A DNA stretch of 64,000 bases from Hirsutella rhossiliensis (taxonomy: Eukaryota; Ascomycota; Sordariomycetes; Hypocreales; Ophiocordycipitaceae): NCBI RefSeq assembly GCF_020360975.1, contig NW_025408668.1, positions 7,626,001-7,690,000 on the forward strand. The letters run 5' to 3'. Of the stretch, positions 14,916 through 26,716 are shown one piece after another. The notes beneath the pieces are model-generated. The model was not told where the DNA came from, did not search any database, and saw only the letters and a program-made list of their open reading frames with translations. The translations under genes were made by a program, and so were the position numbers. The number at the start of each line of letters is the position of its first letter. Position 1 is the first letter of the stretch.

Positions 14916-15172
14916 TATTACGATCCTATATACTAGCATAGAGATACTAGCGTAGAACCTTACTAGTATTATATGCCTAAGTAGCATTACGTGCCTACGT
15001 GCGACCTTATACTTACCTAAGCGCTGCTAAGGTAACCTTATATATATATATATAAGGGCGAGCTCGGTCGTATAGTCTAGTCTTTCTTTCTTACTCCTTA
15101 GCTTTAAGTCTTCGTTTATAGTACTAATATATCTTTATAGCCGTTAAGGCTCGTATATATAGGGCCGTAATA
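14916..15172 (+). repeat. G3 right (3') LTR
   Basis: 257 bp, the same length as the left copy and slightly less RIPed: it keeps GCATAG and GTGCG-type sites where the left copy has TA. Confidence 0.9.
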
Positions 15173-15189
15173 AGGGTGTTAGTATATTA

Positions 15190-16700
15190 TATTAGATATA
15201 GCTCTACGCTCGAAGAACGCTTTTTAACTAATATACTATATAAGTTTTATACTATACGAACCGCTAACTAGTTTAAGGAACGGAAAGGCTAAATAGATCT
15301 CTCCTTTTAGATTCTATATAGGGAAGCTAATAGTACCTTTACCTATAAGGACGTCCTTATTATTAGAGACTAAAAGAAGTTATACGATATAAGTAGGTTT
15401 AAGGCGGATATCCTTTAACTCGCGCGCTATATACGAGGTGTCATCGCCGACTAAGCGACTCGCCGATTTATGCACGCGTTCTCCCTCTTCTCTTCTAAGA
15501 TAGAGCTCTAGGTCTTCGATCGGTCTAGGCCGTATAGCTCGGGGTTATTCGATATCTATAGCGAGCCGCATAAGTTCGGGCGAGCTCTTATTAGATACGC
15601 TGCTATAACTTAGCGCATTACTAGCGTTTTTAGGAAATTTTTAGCTTCGCATAGGCAGCGGAGAAATAGATAGTTAAAGAAGCCGCGTAGAAGACGGCGG
15701 TCGTAGGAGCGCGGGTTATAAGAAACCGGCTATTCCCTTTTAAAGTCGACGGACCGAGTATGTCTAGGGATCTAAGCTATCCCTAGAGTTATACGATCGC
15801 TTAGAGATTCCGAGGTAATAGTATTAATAAGCACTCTTACGTAAATACGCGTGCTCTCTCTAATTCTCTTTAATCTCGTTATAATATTCCCGAGACCTAG
15901 TTTCGCGTGTTATCCTCTATAGCTCGATTACATAGCCTCCTAGATTCTATTACGTCCTTTGCTCGTTTAGAAAGGGCGGAATATACCTCTACTAGCTTAT
16001 ATAGGACCCTATCGCGAGCTTCTACGGCAAACTTTTCGAAAGTAGGGTTATCTACTCTATTAGTATCCTTCCTAAAGAGGCGTTAAGTTTAAATAATTAA
16101 GGATAATAGCGGGAACTTATATAAATAATTCCGCTTTTATAGAATAAACCGTAAGTAAGAGTTTATATAAGCCTATAAGATTTTCCTATCGATATCCGAA
16201 TTACTTAAGTTTCGATATCTACTATCTTAACGTTTTAGTCCCTAAAGACCTATTAATGCTATATCTATATATATTAATAGCTCTAGTATTATCGCCTTAG
16301 CTAGAATTCGTAGTAATTAGTCTACTAACTCGGCCTTACTTTATCCGACGCTCTAGTTTATTAAGGAAACTTAATAGCTATATAAGACCGAACTAGGACG
16401 GTAGAACTATGTCTTTACCCGTAATTATATAGTTAAGAGCTACGATTGCTTTATTTATATTAAGGTCTATAATAGAGACCTTAGGCGGAATTGCTATTAT
16501 ATAAAGGAGGGATGTCTATATATCGAGTATTAGCTCCTAAGTCTAGAGAAAGAATTAAATCGAGTCGTCCTTAATAAATTTACGATAGAAAATAAGTACT
16601 TAGCCTAGCGTTTTCTTCCTTTTAGCCCCTTTCGCGATAATAGTATTCTTTTTCTCGCTTATATCTCGCGAGTTCCTTATTCGTACTTTCCGCGGTAATA
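15190..16700 (+). pseudogene. fungal-type protein kinase (FunK1-like) relic
   Basis: On the plus strand from about 15,340 the translation, reading through RIP stops, gives a block with LQLARYIRG, then TRRFMHAFSL, VFDRS and YSSGLFDIYSEPHKF. This is the conserved N-lobe region of the fungal-specific FunK1 kinase family (RYxRxVF..QPTRRFxHGF..LWxFDR..). The catalytic HRD and DFG motifs were not found with confidence. FunK1 genes form large, lineage-specific families in filamentous fungi, and duplicated copies are natural RIP targets. The insertion point of G3 lies just upstream, so the 5' part may be in the unidentified DNA before 8,998. It is a pseudogene. Confidence 0.65.
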
Positions 16701-17530
16701 GACTTAATAAGTTTACTAATATCGATGCTATATTAAGGCTTAAAGCTATCGCTCTATATATACGAATTAGCATTTAAGAACTATCGTAGGGCGCGCTAGG
16801 CATACCTAGTAGATAATTATATATTATAATATTACCCTCCTAGTTACGTCTTATAGTATATTTATATCGATTAAGTATAAGTAGGTTCGTAGAGTAAAAT
16901 ATATAGTTACGAGTTATATATAAGGCGGTGTATATTAGTCGATTAGCTAATAGTATACTAACTTTACGGTCGTAAGATTTAGGTTAGATACTTACTTATA
17001 GTTTTAATATTACTGTCGGATAACGTTAGTTCGGCTAGAGCTATAGCTAGTTCGTTAATCTTATTACGCGATATCTTTAACGATAAATCCTTTATAGAGG
17101 AGTACTTTAAAAGTTATAACCCGATAGGTTTCCCTATAAGCCCCCTAAAAGCTACTATACTTAGTTAAATCCTTTAAAAAGGCCCTCTATATAAATAGTA
17201 AGTTTACGGTTTTATATCTTAAAGTACTATCGTCTATTTTAGGTTTTAGTTCTTAGGGACTAGGCGTATTTTAAAGGCTATTAATATTAAAGTTTTACCT
17301 AAGCTAATACTCTTAGATAGACTTATTTAGTATCCTATATTGCGCTTATACCGAATAATCTAAGAATTAAGAACCTAGGTAAAGTAAAGTATAATCGAAC
17401 GATAGTACTTAATCTCTACTAATAGTAAAAAGGCGTAATATTTATCCTTAGACCGAACCCTAATTAACTATAAAGCTAAACCGTAGTACTAGGTCTACCT
17501 ATAGATGCCTAAAAGGGTTAGTTTAATAAA
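16701..17530. other. RIPed DNA, no identified gene
   Basis: Continues the RIP pattern downstream of the kinase relic; it may be the kinase C-terminal part or another element. No motif recognised. Confidence 0.4.
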
Positions 17531-17770
17531 GTAGCTATAGAGGGGTAGCTATAGTATAGGGAAGAGGTACTATAGGGAAGAGGTGCTATAGGGAAGAGGT
17601 ACTATAAGGAAGAGGTGCTATAGGGAAGTAGGGCTATAGAGAAGGGGGTATAGTAAAGAAGGAGTACTATAAAGAAGGGGTGCTTTAAGGAAGAGGTGCT
17701 ATAGGGAAGAGGTACTATAAGGAAGAGGTACTATAAGGAAGAGGTACTATAGGGAAGGGGTGCTTTTAAG
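17531..17770. repeat. 16-bp minisatellite
   Basis: About 15 imperfect copies of a 16-base unit close to GAAGAGGTACTATAGG. Variation between copies is mostly G/A (AGG versus AAG, GTG versus GTA), which fits RIP acting on a pre-existing tandem array. It lies immediately outside the left terminal repeat of the Pogo-like transposon. Confidence 0.85.
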
Positions 17771-17812
17771 AGTATAGGAGTACTTAGGGGCTAGTACTAT
17801 ATAACCTAAACT

Positions 17813-17911
17813 AAATTTACCTATTAGTAGGTTCCTTCGTAAGCTAACTAAGGGCCCCTACCCCTTAGTTATATATAAAATATATAGATAGCCCTAAAAG
17901 GTATTAATACC
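17813..17911 (+). repeat. Pogo-like left terminal inverted repeat (RIPed)
   Basis: The reverse complement of 28,329-28,427 in RIPed form. The shared core AGCCCTAAAAGG and the block GGTTCCTTCGTAAG are intact, while GTGTGGACACC on the right appears here as GTATTAATACC. Confidence 0.85.
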
Positions 17912-17989
17912 TAAACACGCCCCTACTACTATATCTAGCGCGTAATTAGTATATATTCTTACTAAAACGCGATCGCGCGTAGTGCTTAG

Positions 17990-18918
17990 GGAGAGTTCGA
18001 CTATTATAATTACGCTATAACTAGCTTAACCGCCGTAGACCGGGTAGCGAGGCTAGTTATTAAATCTTATAATGCCCTCGAATAAGGACGGCGCCGTAAG
18101 ACTCGCGGGGCGCCCTTAAAGCCCGTCTCTATACGTTAGGCAGCGCGTATATTTAAGGTGCTAAGCTTAACGGTTTAGAAGGCTATACGGAGGTATCGTA
18201 GCTACGTAGGCCGCACTAGTCGGCCGAGTATTCTTTTTAACGAAGAAGATAACGCTCTCGTCGTATACGTTATCTAGCTCTAGAAAAGCGGCTTCCTAGC
18301 TAGCAAGCAGTAGGTCGAGACTGCCGCTCTTAAGCTCCTTTATCGCCGCGATCTTAACCGCTAGCTACTATTAAAAAACTAGTACCCTTGCTAGAAGAAT
18401 AACTACCTAGAGCTTTAAGTTATATATATTAAGGCTATTAAGCGGTCGAGGAAGTCGTTTAAGGTAGGCGACGTTTATAACGTTAAGAACTTCTTTAAGC
18501 GGCTCTCTGAGATTATTACTACCTACGGTATTAGGCCGTTAGAGGTCTAGAACAAAGACGAGTACGGTATCTATATTAGAAGCCTCCGCGATAGGGTCTA
18601 CGTTATAGTTATATAAATAACGCGTTATAAACGTCCTTAAGTCTCTAATCTAGGGAATCGCGAGTCCTATACGCTTATTACCGCTGCTAACGCTACTAGG
18701 GAAACGATCCCTCTATAGCTTATTTTCTATACCTTCCCTAGCGAGTCTTAGAGCTAGGTTAACGCTCCTAGCGATATTCGGTTCGCTCGCTCTAGTATAG
18801 GCTTTAGCAACGCCGAGATAACGCTAGACTAGGTCTATTAGTTTAATATATAGTCTTAGAAGCACTCTGCCCGCGCTTAACGTAGTAGAAAGACGCTTAT
18901 AGAGTAGTTTAGCGTTAA
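17990..18918 (+). pseudogene. Pogo/Fot1-like transposase, N-terminal part
   Basis: First part of a DDE_1 transposase, which cuts and pastes the element at TA sites. Reading through RIP stops, a Tc5/CENP-B type helix-turn-helix region (about 18,180-18,480) is followed by a conserved block around 18,500-18,860: IITTYGI, then a mutated DETG box (KDEYG), RESYTLITAAN and NAPSDIRFARS. These are hallmark strings of fungal Pogo transposases. The gene is cut at 18,918 by the left LTR of G4 and resumes at 26,717 after the GTTAA target duplication. Confidence 0.85.
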
Positions 18919-19167
18919 TATAAGGGAATACGTATTACGGTACGATTAGTTAGGTAGTAGAGATAGCTAGAGGTACTACGCTATATATATTATATTCTCC
19001 TTATTATAAGACTAAAGCTTATAGGAAGAGGGATTTTTCTTCTTTAGTTAAAGTAGCGAGAGGTTTATAATATATAAGCGGGGTAGGCACGATTCCCTAC
19101 TAATACCCTACCGATATATTAGTACCGAGTACTTTATTAGCTTATACCTCTTAGTAGCGCTCTTATA
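18919..19167 (-). repeat. G4 3' LTR
   Basis: 249 bp; nearly identical to 26,463-26,711. Length equality and the flanking GTTAA fix both edges. Confidence 0.92.
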
Positions 19168-19340
19168 ATTATCTCCCCTCCTATATAAATAACTTAGCTA
19201 TATCTTTAATATATATTACTTTCGCTATACTATATATATTTAGTTAGGAAGAGAGGTAGTTTCGGTTATATATCTCGTATATACGCCTATATAAGTATAC
19301 GTTAGTCTACGCTCTATAACGTTAATAGTTATTATACTAG

Positions 19341-19360
19341 CGGTTACTACTAAGTAACCG
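19341..19360. promoter_or_regulatory. hairpin upstream of the G4 antisense ORF
   Basis: A 7-bp stem CGGTTAC / GTAACCG with a 6-base loop, about 220 bases before the antisense frame. A TATA-like stretch (CTATAATATAAAG) follows near 19,395. It may be part of a promoter for the antisense gene; this is inference from position only. Confidence 0.3.
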
Positions 19361-19575
19361 TTATAGTATTACCTATATATCGGCCGCGTAACTATAATAT
19401 AAAGAGCGTGCGTATATATCTCTTACTTCTTTTATTTTCTTTTCTTCTTTAACTCTTCCGCTTATAATTACTATAGAGTTTTACGCCTTTTTTTATTAAT
19501 CCCTTATACCTTTTTATATTACTTTTTATTAACGATTTATTAACGATAATACCTTTTACTTTAAAGAAAATAAAG

Positions 19576-21120
19576 AACTATAACGCTGATTTCTTACGCT
19601 ATATATAGGAGTAGGTAGCGGCGGGTTTACCCTTAAAGCGTAAGCGATCGGCCTAAAAGTCTTATAATAACGCTAGTTCCCCCTTAGCGAAGAAAGCTAA
19701 GAAAGGTATAAGGGAATCCTAGTCCTAGGAGACTTCTAGTCTAGGACCTAACGTTAGTAAGGGTCGTACCCTTATTACCCTACTAAATACCTTAACTCCG
19801 GCTATTAATAAGCCTACCTTTATAGGCTAGGAAACTTATAAGTCTATTACCCTTATTAGCGATATTAATACTAGTAAGGAGATCGTGCCTAGGCGCTCCT
19901 AGGTAAGTGCCGATAACCTAGCTACTCTATCTTAATAGGGCGGCTCTAGCTAATAGGAGATTATCGCTTAGGCCGCTCCTTAGAATAAGTAGGCCGATAT
20001 TAATAACGAGGCTTAGCTAAATAAGGGCTAAGACTATCCCGATACCTAGCTAAATAAGGGCTAAGATAATAATAACGGTAGTAATAGAGACGGCCGCGAT
20101 CTAACTCCTCTTACCGATAAACCTAAGAACGGCGGCGCTAGAAACGAGGGCACCTAGGCGGCGGTATAAGGCGGTCGCGCTCCTATAAAGAAGCGTACCT
20201 AATCTAAGGCTAAAGCCCGCCCGGTTAGGGCCTATAAGGTTATCCCTTATAAGCTCTAGTATATATATTATTTTAAGACGGTCGTTAAGGAGTATAGTAT
20301 AATTAAGCCTAAGCTTATTAAGGTGCTCTTAATTAGCTATATTTTCTTAGGGGTTTCCTTAACGCGCTATAAGTAGTACTATAAACGTACCGCGACCTAT
20401 AACTAAGTAAGTTTCCCTTTAACTTTAAATATTACGATTAATAAGCTAATCCTTTTTAAGGCTACTACTCTTATATCTAATAACCGGGCTAATATAGTTA
20501 CTATTATTAAGCACTTATATAAGCTTAATAAGCTAAAGACTAATAATAAGGATATAGAGGATAATAGCTTAGATATAGGCGTACTTATTTTTAAGGAGGC
20601 TAATTAGCGCTATCTTACTATTATAGTATAGTATTTAGCCGAGGCTTTTAACGCCGCTAAGATAGCTTATTATAAGTCCTTTAAGACTATAGGTATATAA
20701 AAGTCTACTATTATAAGTTTTATCCGACCTTTTTATTAGCGACCGCCTAATAATATACTAGGTTAAGCGTGCTAACTACTATACGCTAATTAATAAGCGC
20801 CGCGAGCTTATTATTCGCTTTAACCCTACGCCCTTATTTAATATCGCCTATAAAAGCCTAGAGTACCGGGCCTAGGAATCTTAGTTAAAACTCCGCCTTA
20901 TCGATAGCGATATAGGCTATACTTTATAGTAATACGCCTTACTATTTACTAAGGCTAAGGTAAGTACTATGCTAATAGAGATAGGTCTTAATATAGAGGA
21001 TAAAGAAGGAGCGGAGGATAGGGTAGTTCTAGTATTTCTAGAGGTATTTAATATAGTAAAGGGAGCGCCTCGGTTAGTTCCTACTACGCTAGCGAAGAAG
21101 AAGGGTAGTTAGAAGTAATA
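19576..21120 (+). pseudogene. G4 antisense ORF (unknown product), RIPed
   Basis: Plus-strand frame opposite in direction to G4 gag-pol. From about 19,576 to 20,700 one frame stays open except for TAG/TAA codons that RIP would make from CAG, CAA or TGG. A second frame, 20,800-21,117, continues the same way to a terminal lysine-rich end, so there may be an intron or a frameshift between them. The N-terminal part is basic (RKRSA, KKAKKG), followed by a Q/N/G-rich stretch with two LNKGQD units. No zinc knuckle and no enzymatic motif seen. It ends about 300 bases from the pol chromodomain, in convergent orientation. Function unknown; a captured host gene or a regulatory protein are both possible. 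Confidence 0.6.
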
Positions 21121-21404
21121 GATAGGTCTTATCTTTCTTTTATTTAGCTACGACTATCTTTCTCTCTTTTATTATTAGGGCCTTAATAGAGTTATAGTTT
21201 AGTTTTATTTTCTATAATAATATTTAATAGGTAGTATAAATAGTTTTCCCTTATTCTCTTATTTTACTATTTAATATATAGTTATAGGACGTTTAAGCGT
21301 ACTAATATATTAATAAGTTAGTAGCGATTTAGTAGGGATTCGTTACTAATTTAGTAGCGTCTCCCTACGCTAGTAGGTTTCCCTACCTTACTTAGTCTTA
21401 TACC

Positions 21405-24400
21405 TCTTTTTCCTAATTAAGCGAGTAGTATATTCTTTAATAAGGTCTTAGCTATTCGCTATATCTTTAGTATCGACCTATTAGTTATACTTAGCTAGCT
21501 ATCCTCTTTATTTAATAAGGAAAAAGGTATTACCCTTAGATCTCTTTTAGTCTTTAATCTCTTAGACTTCTTATTTACCTTCGTTATCCTCTAAGTCTAG
21601 TATTAGTAGGGTTTCGCTATCTTTATAGGTGCCTTTACGCTCCTTCTATAGCTCTAAGAGACTAATATAGAAAACGTTATAGAGGTATAAGTACTTCTTA
21701 GGGAGTATAAGATAATATACTTACTTCCTAATAGCTTATAAGACCTAAAACGGTTTAATATACTTAGGTAAGAGTTTTCTTTTTTTATCCTTAAAGCGTA
21801 AGTTCTTTATTAATAATACTATAAGGTCTCTTACTTTTAGTATAAGCGGTTAATGCCTTAAATCGTAGTATTTCGCTTACGATTTAATAGCCTTTCCTTA
21901 GTATTCCTTAAGCCTCTTTTATAGCTCCTATAGCCTAGTAACTCTTACTCTTACTTTAGGTACCCCCCTTTAAATAATATCGTCCTTAGTATTAATATAG
22001 AAGTTTAGTTAGTAACCTATTAATACTTCGTTAGGTAATAACCTAGTTATTACGTTCTTTATATTATTATATATAAATTAAGTAATATATAGGAGTAATA
22101 CCTAGTTAGTTTATTCCGAGTTAGTAAAGTATCTTAAGTAGTACTATATAGCTTAGTTTATTTATTTTATTTACCTATTAGTTTATAGGTAAAATACTAT
22201 CGATAGCCTATATTTTACTTATAAGATAAAATAGAGATTTAACTAGAACTTACTTATAAATAAGGACCCTTTATCTAAGATAATGCCTTTTAAAGGTCTA
22301 TATACTAATTTAACTTAGTAATAGAATAATTCTACTAGCTCTAAGGCTATTATTATCTTAGAAATAGGAAAGAAGAAGTAATACTTAGTATATTAGTCTA
22401 TAATTACTAAGATTATATTAACGTCTTATCTATTATACTATACTTTAAGTAGACCTATAGTAAAGTCTATTAATAATTCTTCCTATAGTTATATAGGATA
22501 TAATAATAATTATATAGTACTATAAGGGCGATGCCTCTTAGATACTATACCTTAATATACTAGGTATAATTAAATATATTTATTTATATCTTTTATTATT
22601 CTATCCTAGTAGAAGTTCCTTACTAGTAGTTTACTAGTATATTAAGAGCTAAAGTATCTTACTAATAGATCGTTATAAAAGAGCTATATTAGCTCTTATT
22701 ATAAGGCTGCCTTTAAAGGCACTACGATACGACCCTTTTATAGTAGTAGTCTATCTAAGCGTACTAACTAGAAACCCTTCCCTTTTAAGAAGTCTTTAGT
22801 TTTCTTTAGCCTATTAATCGCTACGTTAACTAACTAAGTACGTTTTAGTAACTCTAGTAACGGTTCTAGAACTTCTACTATATAAACCTTTATATAGTAG
22901 GCCGCTTTTTAAGCGGTCTTCCTTAAAAGTAACTATTTATAACTAGCTCTCTCTTTAGCTTAATCGGCTAATTATTTAGGTCTTACGCCTAAATTATTAT
23001 AGTTTTACTATAGATAAGCTTATATATTTTCCTTATATAAAGGCACTTTACTACGCTTATATTAACTTAAGGTTAAGCGTCTCTTTGCCTATAAAAACGC
23101 CTTATTATTTCTTTATATAAATATAGTATTAATAATAGCTAGTTTCGCTTATAGCTCTAATAATAGTTCTATAAATAGGGGCTTCTCGCCCTTATATTTA
23201 GGTATTCTCGATAGCGCGTCCGCTAAGTTAGATTTACCTATATAATACTTAATCGTAAAGTTAAATAGTACTAAATATATATACTATCTTACTTACCTCC
23301 TATTTAAGGAGGTTTAGTATATAAACGTTTAAAGGTTATAGTAGTCCGATAATACCTTTACTTTATACGCTACCCCTTTAACGTAATATCGCTAGTATTT
23401 AAATAACTTAACGATAGTAAAGAGTTCTTAGTCTAAAATACTATAATTAAGTTCGGCTCTAGTAAACTTCCTTAACTAGAATACGATCGGATAGTAACGC
23501 CCTTTATTATTAGGTTAAGAGATAATCCTTACTATCGCGAATTATAATATATCTATTTCGATACGAATATATCTTTTTAGATCGTAATATTAAAGGAGTA
23601 GGGCTCCTTAAAAAGTATCCTTAAGAGCTTAAAACGCTACCCTTTTAACGAGGTTTAGCTTTATACTTCCTAGCTTCTTCCTATTCTTACTCCCTTTTAG
23701 TAATATAGTTAAGGGCGCTATAACTCCTAAGTACCTATATATAAATCGTCGGTAAAAATTATAGAACCTAAGGAAAACCTAAATATTATAGTAGGTTATA
23801 GGTTTAAGCTATTAAGCTATTACCTTTACCTATTAAGGGTCTATCGATACCCTATTAATAGATAATATAAACCTAAGGAACTCGACTAACTATTAATAAA
23901 AGATATACTTCGATAGTTTTATATAGAGCTCTATAGCCCTTAGCCTTTCTATTACTTATCCTAAGTATTTAGTATATTCTTCTCTTATCTTAGAGTATAT
24001 AAGGATATTATTAAGGTAAACTATATAGATTATATCTATAAGCCCCTTAAGCGCTTAATAGATATAGCTCTAAAATATAACTAGTATATTAGTAAGTCTA
24101 AAGGGCATTACTAGGTATTCGAAATATCTATAACGCGTTTAGAAAGCGGTCTTTTATTTATCTCCTCCTTAAATTTAAATATATTAATATATATTCTATA
24201 TATTAATCTTAGAAAAATACTTAGCTCTTTAATAGCGGTTAATAATCTCCGAAATAAGGGGTAAAGGGTACCGATTCTTTTATATAACCTAGTTAAGTCC
24301 TTAGTAGTCTATATATAGCTATAAGGTACTATCTTTTTTTAAAACGAAAAGGATAGGCGCCTTAGCTAAGCTCTTTAACTCCTAGATTATTTTCCTTTTT

Positions 24401-25280
24401 ATCGCGTCTTAGATCTAGTCGCGTAATACTTAGAGTTCCCTTTATAATAAAGGGTAAATCGGTCTATAAGGAGGTTCTATATTAGGGATTAAATTAATTA
24501 AGTAATCTATTCCCTTTCTAGCTAGTAATAAATTAAATTTATTAGCTAAGAAGGTATCTTTAAACTAATAGAAAGTTAGTAGGATTTTAGCCTATTCTTC
24601 CTATAAAATCCCTTTATCCTTATCTTTATTTAGTAGTAGGATTAGCTTAGGATTAAGCGCTATTATATATACCCTTACCTTATTTCTATATTCTTAAAGG
24701 AATCTATAGGGATTCTATAAGGTTTCGCTACCTAGTTAATACTTAAACTACTACTATCGTTTCTATAAGATAATATAGATATATTTATCCTCTAAGGTAG
24801 TAACTAATAAAAGGATTAGTACCTAATCGTTTAGCGTTAACTTATTAGTACTAATATAAAAATAAGTAATTATCTTTTCGGTGCCTCTTATATCTATTAT
24901 TTAAAGCGGTACTAATTATACTTTATACTCCCTTACCCTACTATTACTAAGCCTTAATAACTTAAGGTATAATAGCGCTACTTATAGTAATCCCTACTAT
25001 TAAGTAAAGTATATATTTACGAGGTTAACGGTACTATAAGTATCTAGGTATATAAGGACTTTAGTAGGGTTTTGCTTTAATATCGTTATAGGAGTTTTAA
25101 GTAACTATCCTATTAGTATTAAGTTTACTAAGGGAGAGGCGTTTACCTTAATATCTTACCTTTTCCTTATTTTACGGTATTAAGTCTAAGAGTCTTCGCT
25201 AAGGTTTCTACTTTTAGAAAATTAGTATATTCTATAAATAGGTATCCTAGCTTATTATATTAAAAATATATAATTCCTAA
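21405..25280 (-). pseudogene. G4 pol relic (PR-RT-RH-IN-chromodomain)
   Basis: Minus strand, from right to left: reverse transcriptase about 24,600-23,800 with the YxDD box now YLNN near 24,015; RNase H about 23,700-23,250; integrase about 22,850-21,650 ending in the typical RKLLPKYIKPFQV and YNVFYISLL blocks (21,640-21,820); a chromodomain about 21,490-21,410 with KGW..EYNQ and ANSQDLIKEY-like strings. Many RIP stops. The order identifies a chromovirus-type Gypsy element. Protease is presumed upstream of RT but was not pinned down. Confidence 0.8.
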
Positions 25281-25299
25281 TTAAGTAAAAGATCCTCTT

Positions 25300-26350
25300 C
25301 CTTAATAACGTCCCTTAGTTTAGCCCTTAATAGGTATATCGCTAGCTTACTAGTTATTAGTCGAATCGGTAGTATTTCCTTAATAATTCGGCCTAGCTTA
25401 TCGGCCTCTTTAATTCCTTCCCTTATATATACCGCCTTAAGGTATAGTACTACTTCTATTCCTAGTTCCTTTAAGGGTAAAAGTAGTATTAGTACGTTGC
25501 CTCTTATTAGTAGTAGTATCCTAATATTATTAGGCGACTTATATAAGCTCTTCCTATTAATAGGTATAAATAGGTATTAAATAAAGGTTAATTTAGTCTT
25601 AAAGTTATAGCTCTAGCTTAGTAAAAAATATAAGAGCACGCGCCTTTTCTAATAAGCGTTTAAAATACCTCTTTAAGGAGTTAAGGTATAAGCTAAACTT
25701 TAAAAGGGACTAGCCTTCTTATTAGCGAGCCTCCTTTAATTATATCGCTAATAGTATCTCTTTATTTATAGTATCCTTAATTAAGATAAGTATCTATTCC
25801 TTAAAGTATACCTAATCTATACTATATTTAATTCGGTTAATCGGCGTCTATTCTTTAAGGTATCGGCGCTATCTTACTTTATAGTCGCTATATATATAAT
25901 CTACTATATAGAGGATCTTTATTTCGTTGCAACGAAAGCGTCTAGGCGCTACCTTAAAGGCGTCCTCTAGATTATAAGTTTAGTCTAGACGTTTCTATAT
26001 ATTAGTAGGTTAAGATAATTAAGCGATAAGTTTAATCTTAACCTCGCTACCGCGACTACCGTCCGATTTAGGGGAGTAAGACCGTCGACGCTTTCTTAAA
26101 CGGATAGCGATAGCGCCGGCACGTTTAGTAATTTCCTCTTTTAATTATATAACGCAGTCTTATAAGCGTTTCGTCTCCTCTAGCTCCTTAATACGCGCTT
26201 ATAGGGCTATAAGCTTTTCTTTATAAGTCGACGGTCTTACGCCTATAGATAGCGATATCTTCGATATAGTTAGAATATCGTCTATAATAAGGGTCTATTC
26301 TAAGGATATATCTTCCGGTTCTTTATCTCCTAAGTAGATACCCGATATAC
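25300..26350 (-). pseudogene. G4 gag relic
   Basis: Minus-strand frame after the 5' LTR. Around 25,650-25,950 it reads like a Gypsy capsid domain (EDAFKVAPRRF, then a conserved aromatic/basic pattern). Position between LTR and pol supports gag. Broken by RIP stops; no clear zinc knuckle found. Confidence 0.55.
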
Positions 26351-26462
26351 GTAACGAAGAGGCCTTAACTAGTTAACTACTACGTCGCGCTATAGGAGCA
26401 TTACGTAGTCTTCTCTAAGTAGCTATCTCTATTAGGTAACTAAAAAGGGAAGCTTTAGAAAT

Positions 26463-26711
26463 TATAAGGGAATACGTATTATAGTACGATTAGTTAGGTA
26501 GTAGAGATAGCTAGAGGTACTACGCTATATATATTATATTCTTCTTATTATAAGACTAAAGCTTATAGGAAGAGGGATTTTTCCTCTTTAGTCGAAGTAG
26601 CGAGAGGTCTATAATATATAAGCGGGGTAGGCACGATTCCCTACTAATACCCTACCGATATATTAGTACCGAGTACTTTATTAGCCTATACCTCCTAGTA
26701 GCGCTCTTATA
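26463..26711 (-). repeat. G4 5' LTR
   Basis: 249 bp; the G4 transcript would start here on the minus strand. Followed on the plus side by GTTAA. Confidence 0.92.
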
Positions 26712-26716
26712 GTTAA

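Larger units (their letters stand above)
8998..15172 (+). mobile_element. Ty3/Gypsy chromovirus G3, full length, RIPed
   Basis: A 6.2-kb LTR retrotransposon with two 257-bp LTRs that begin TATTACG and end CGTAATA, the RIPed form of a TG..CA inverted terminus. Gag, protease, reverse transcriptase, RNase H, integrase and a terminal chromodomain can be followed on the plus strand, all broken by RIP stops. A purine tract (AGACAGGGGG) precedes the right LTR. Flanking bases TAGGT and AGGGT are an imperfect candidate target duplication. It sits in the DNA leading into the FunK1-like kinase relic and has no extra antisense frame. Confidence 0.9.
18919..26711 (-). mobile_element. Ty3/Gypsy chromovirus G4 with antisense ORF
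   Basis: A 7.8-kb LTR retrotransposon in minus orientation with 249-bp LTRs and an exact 5-bp target duplication GTTAA at 18,914-18,918 and 26,712-26,716. LTRs begin TATAAG and end CTTATA, RIPed TGTAAG..CTTACA. Gag and pol run on the minus strand from the right LTR leftward. Between the end of pol (about 21.4 kb) and the left LTR is an additional reading frame on the plus strand. A purine tract (AGGAGGGGAGAT on the minus strand) abuts the left LTR. Confidence 0.9.
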
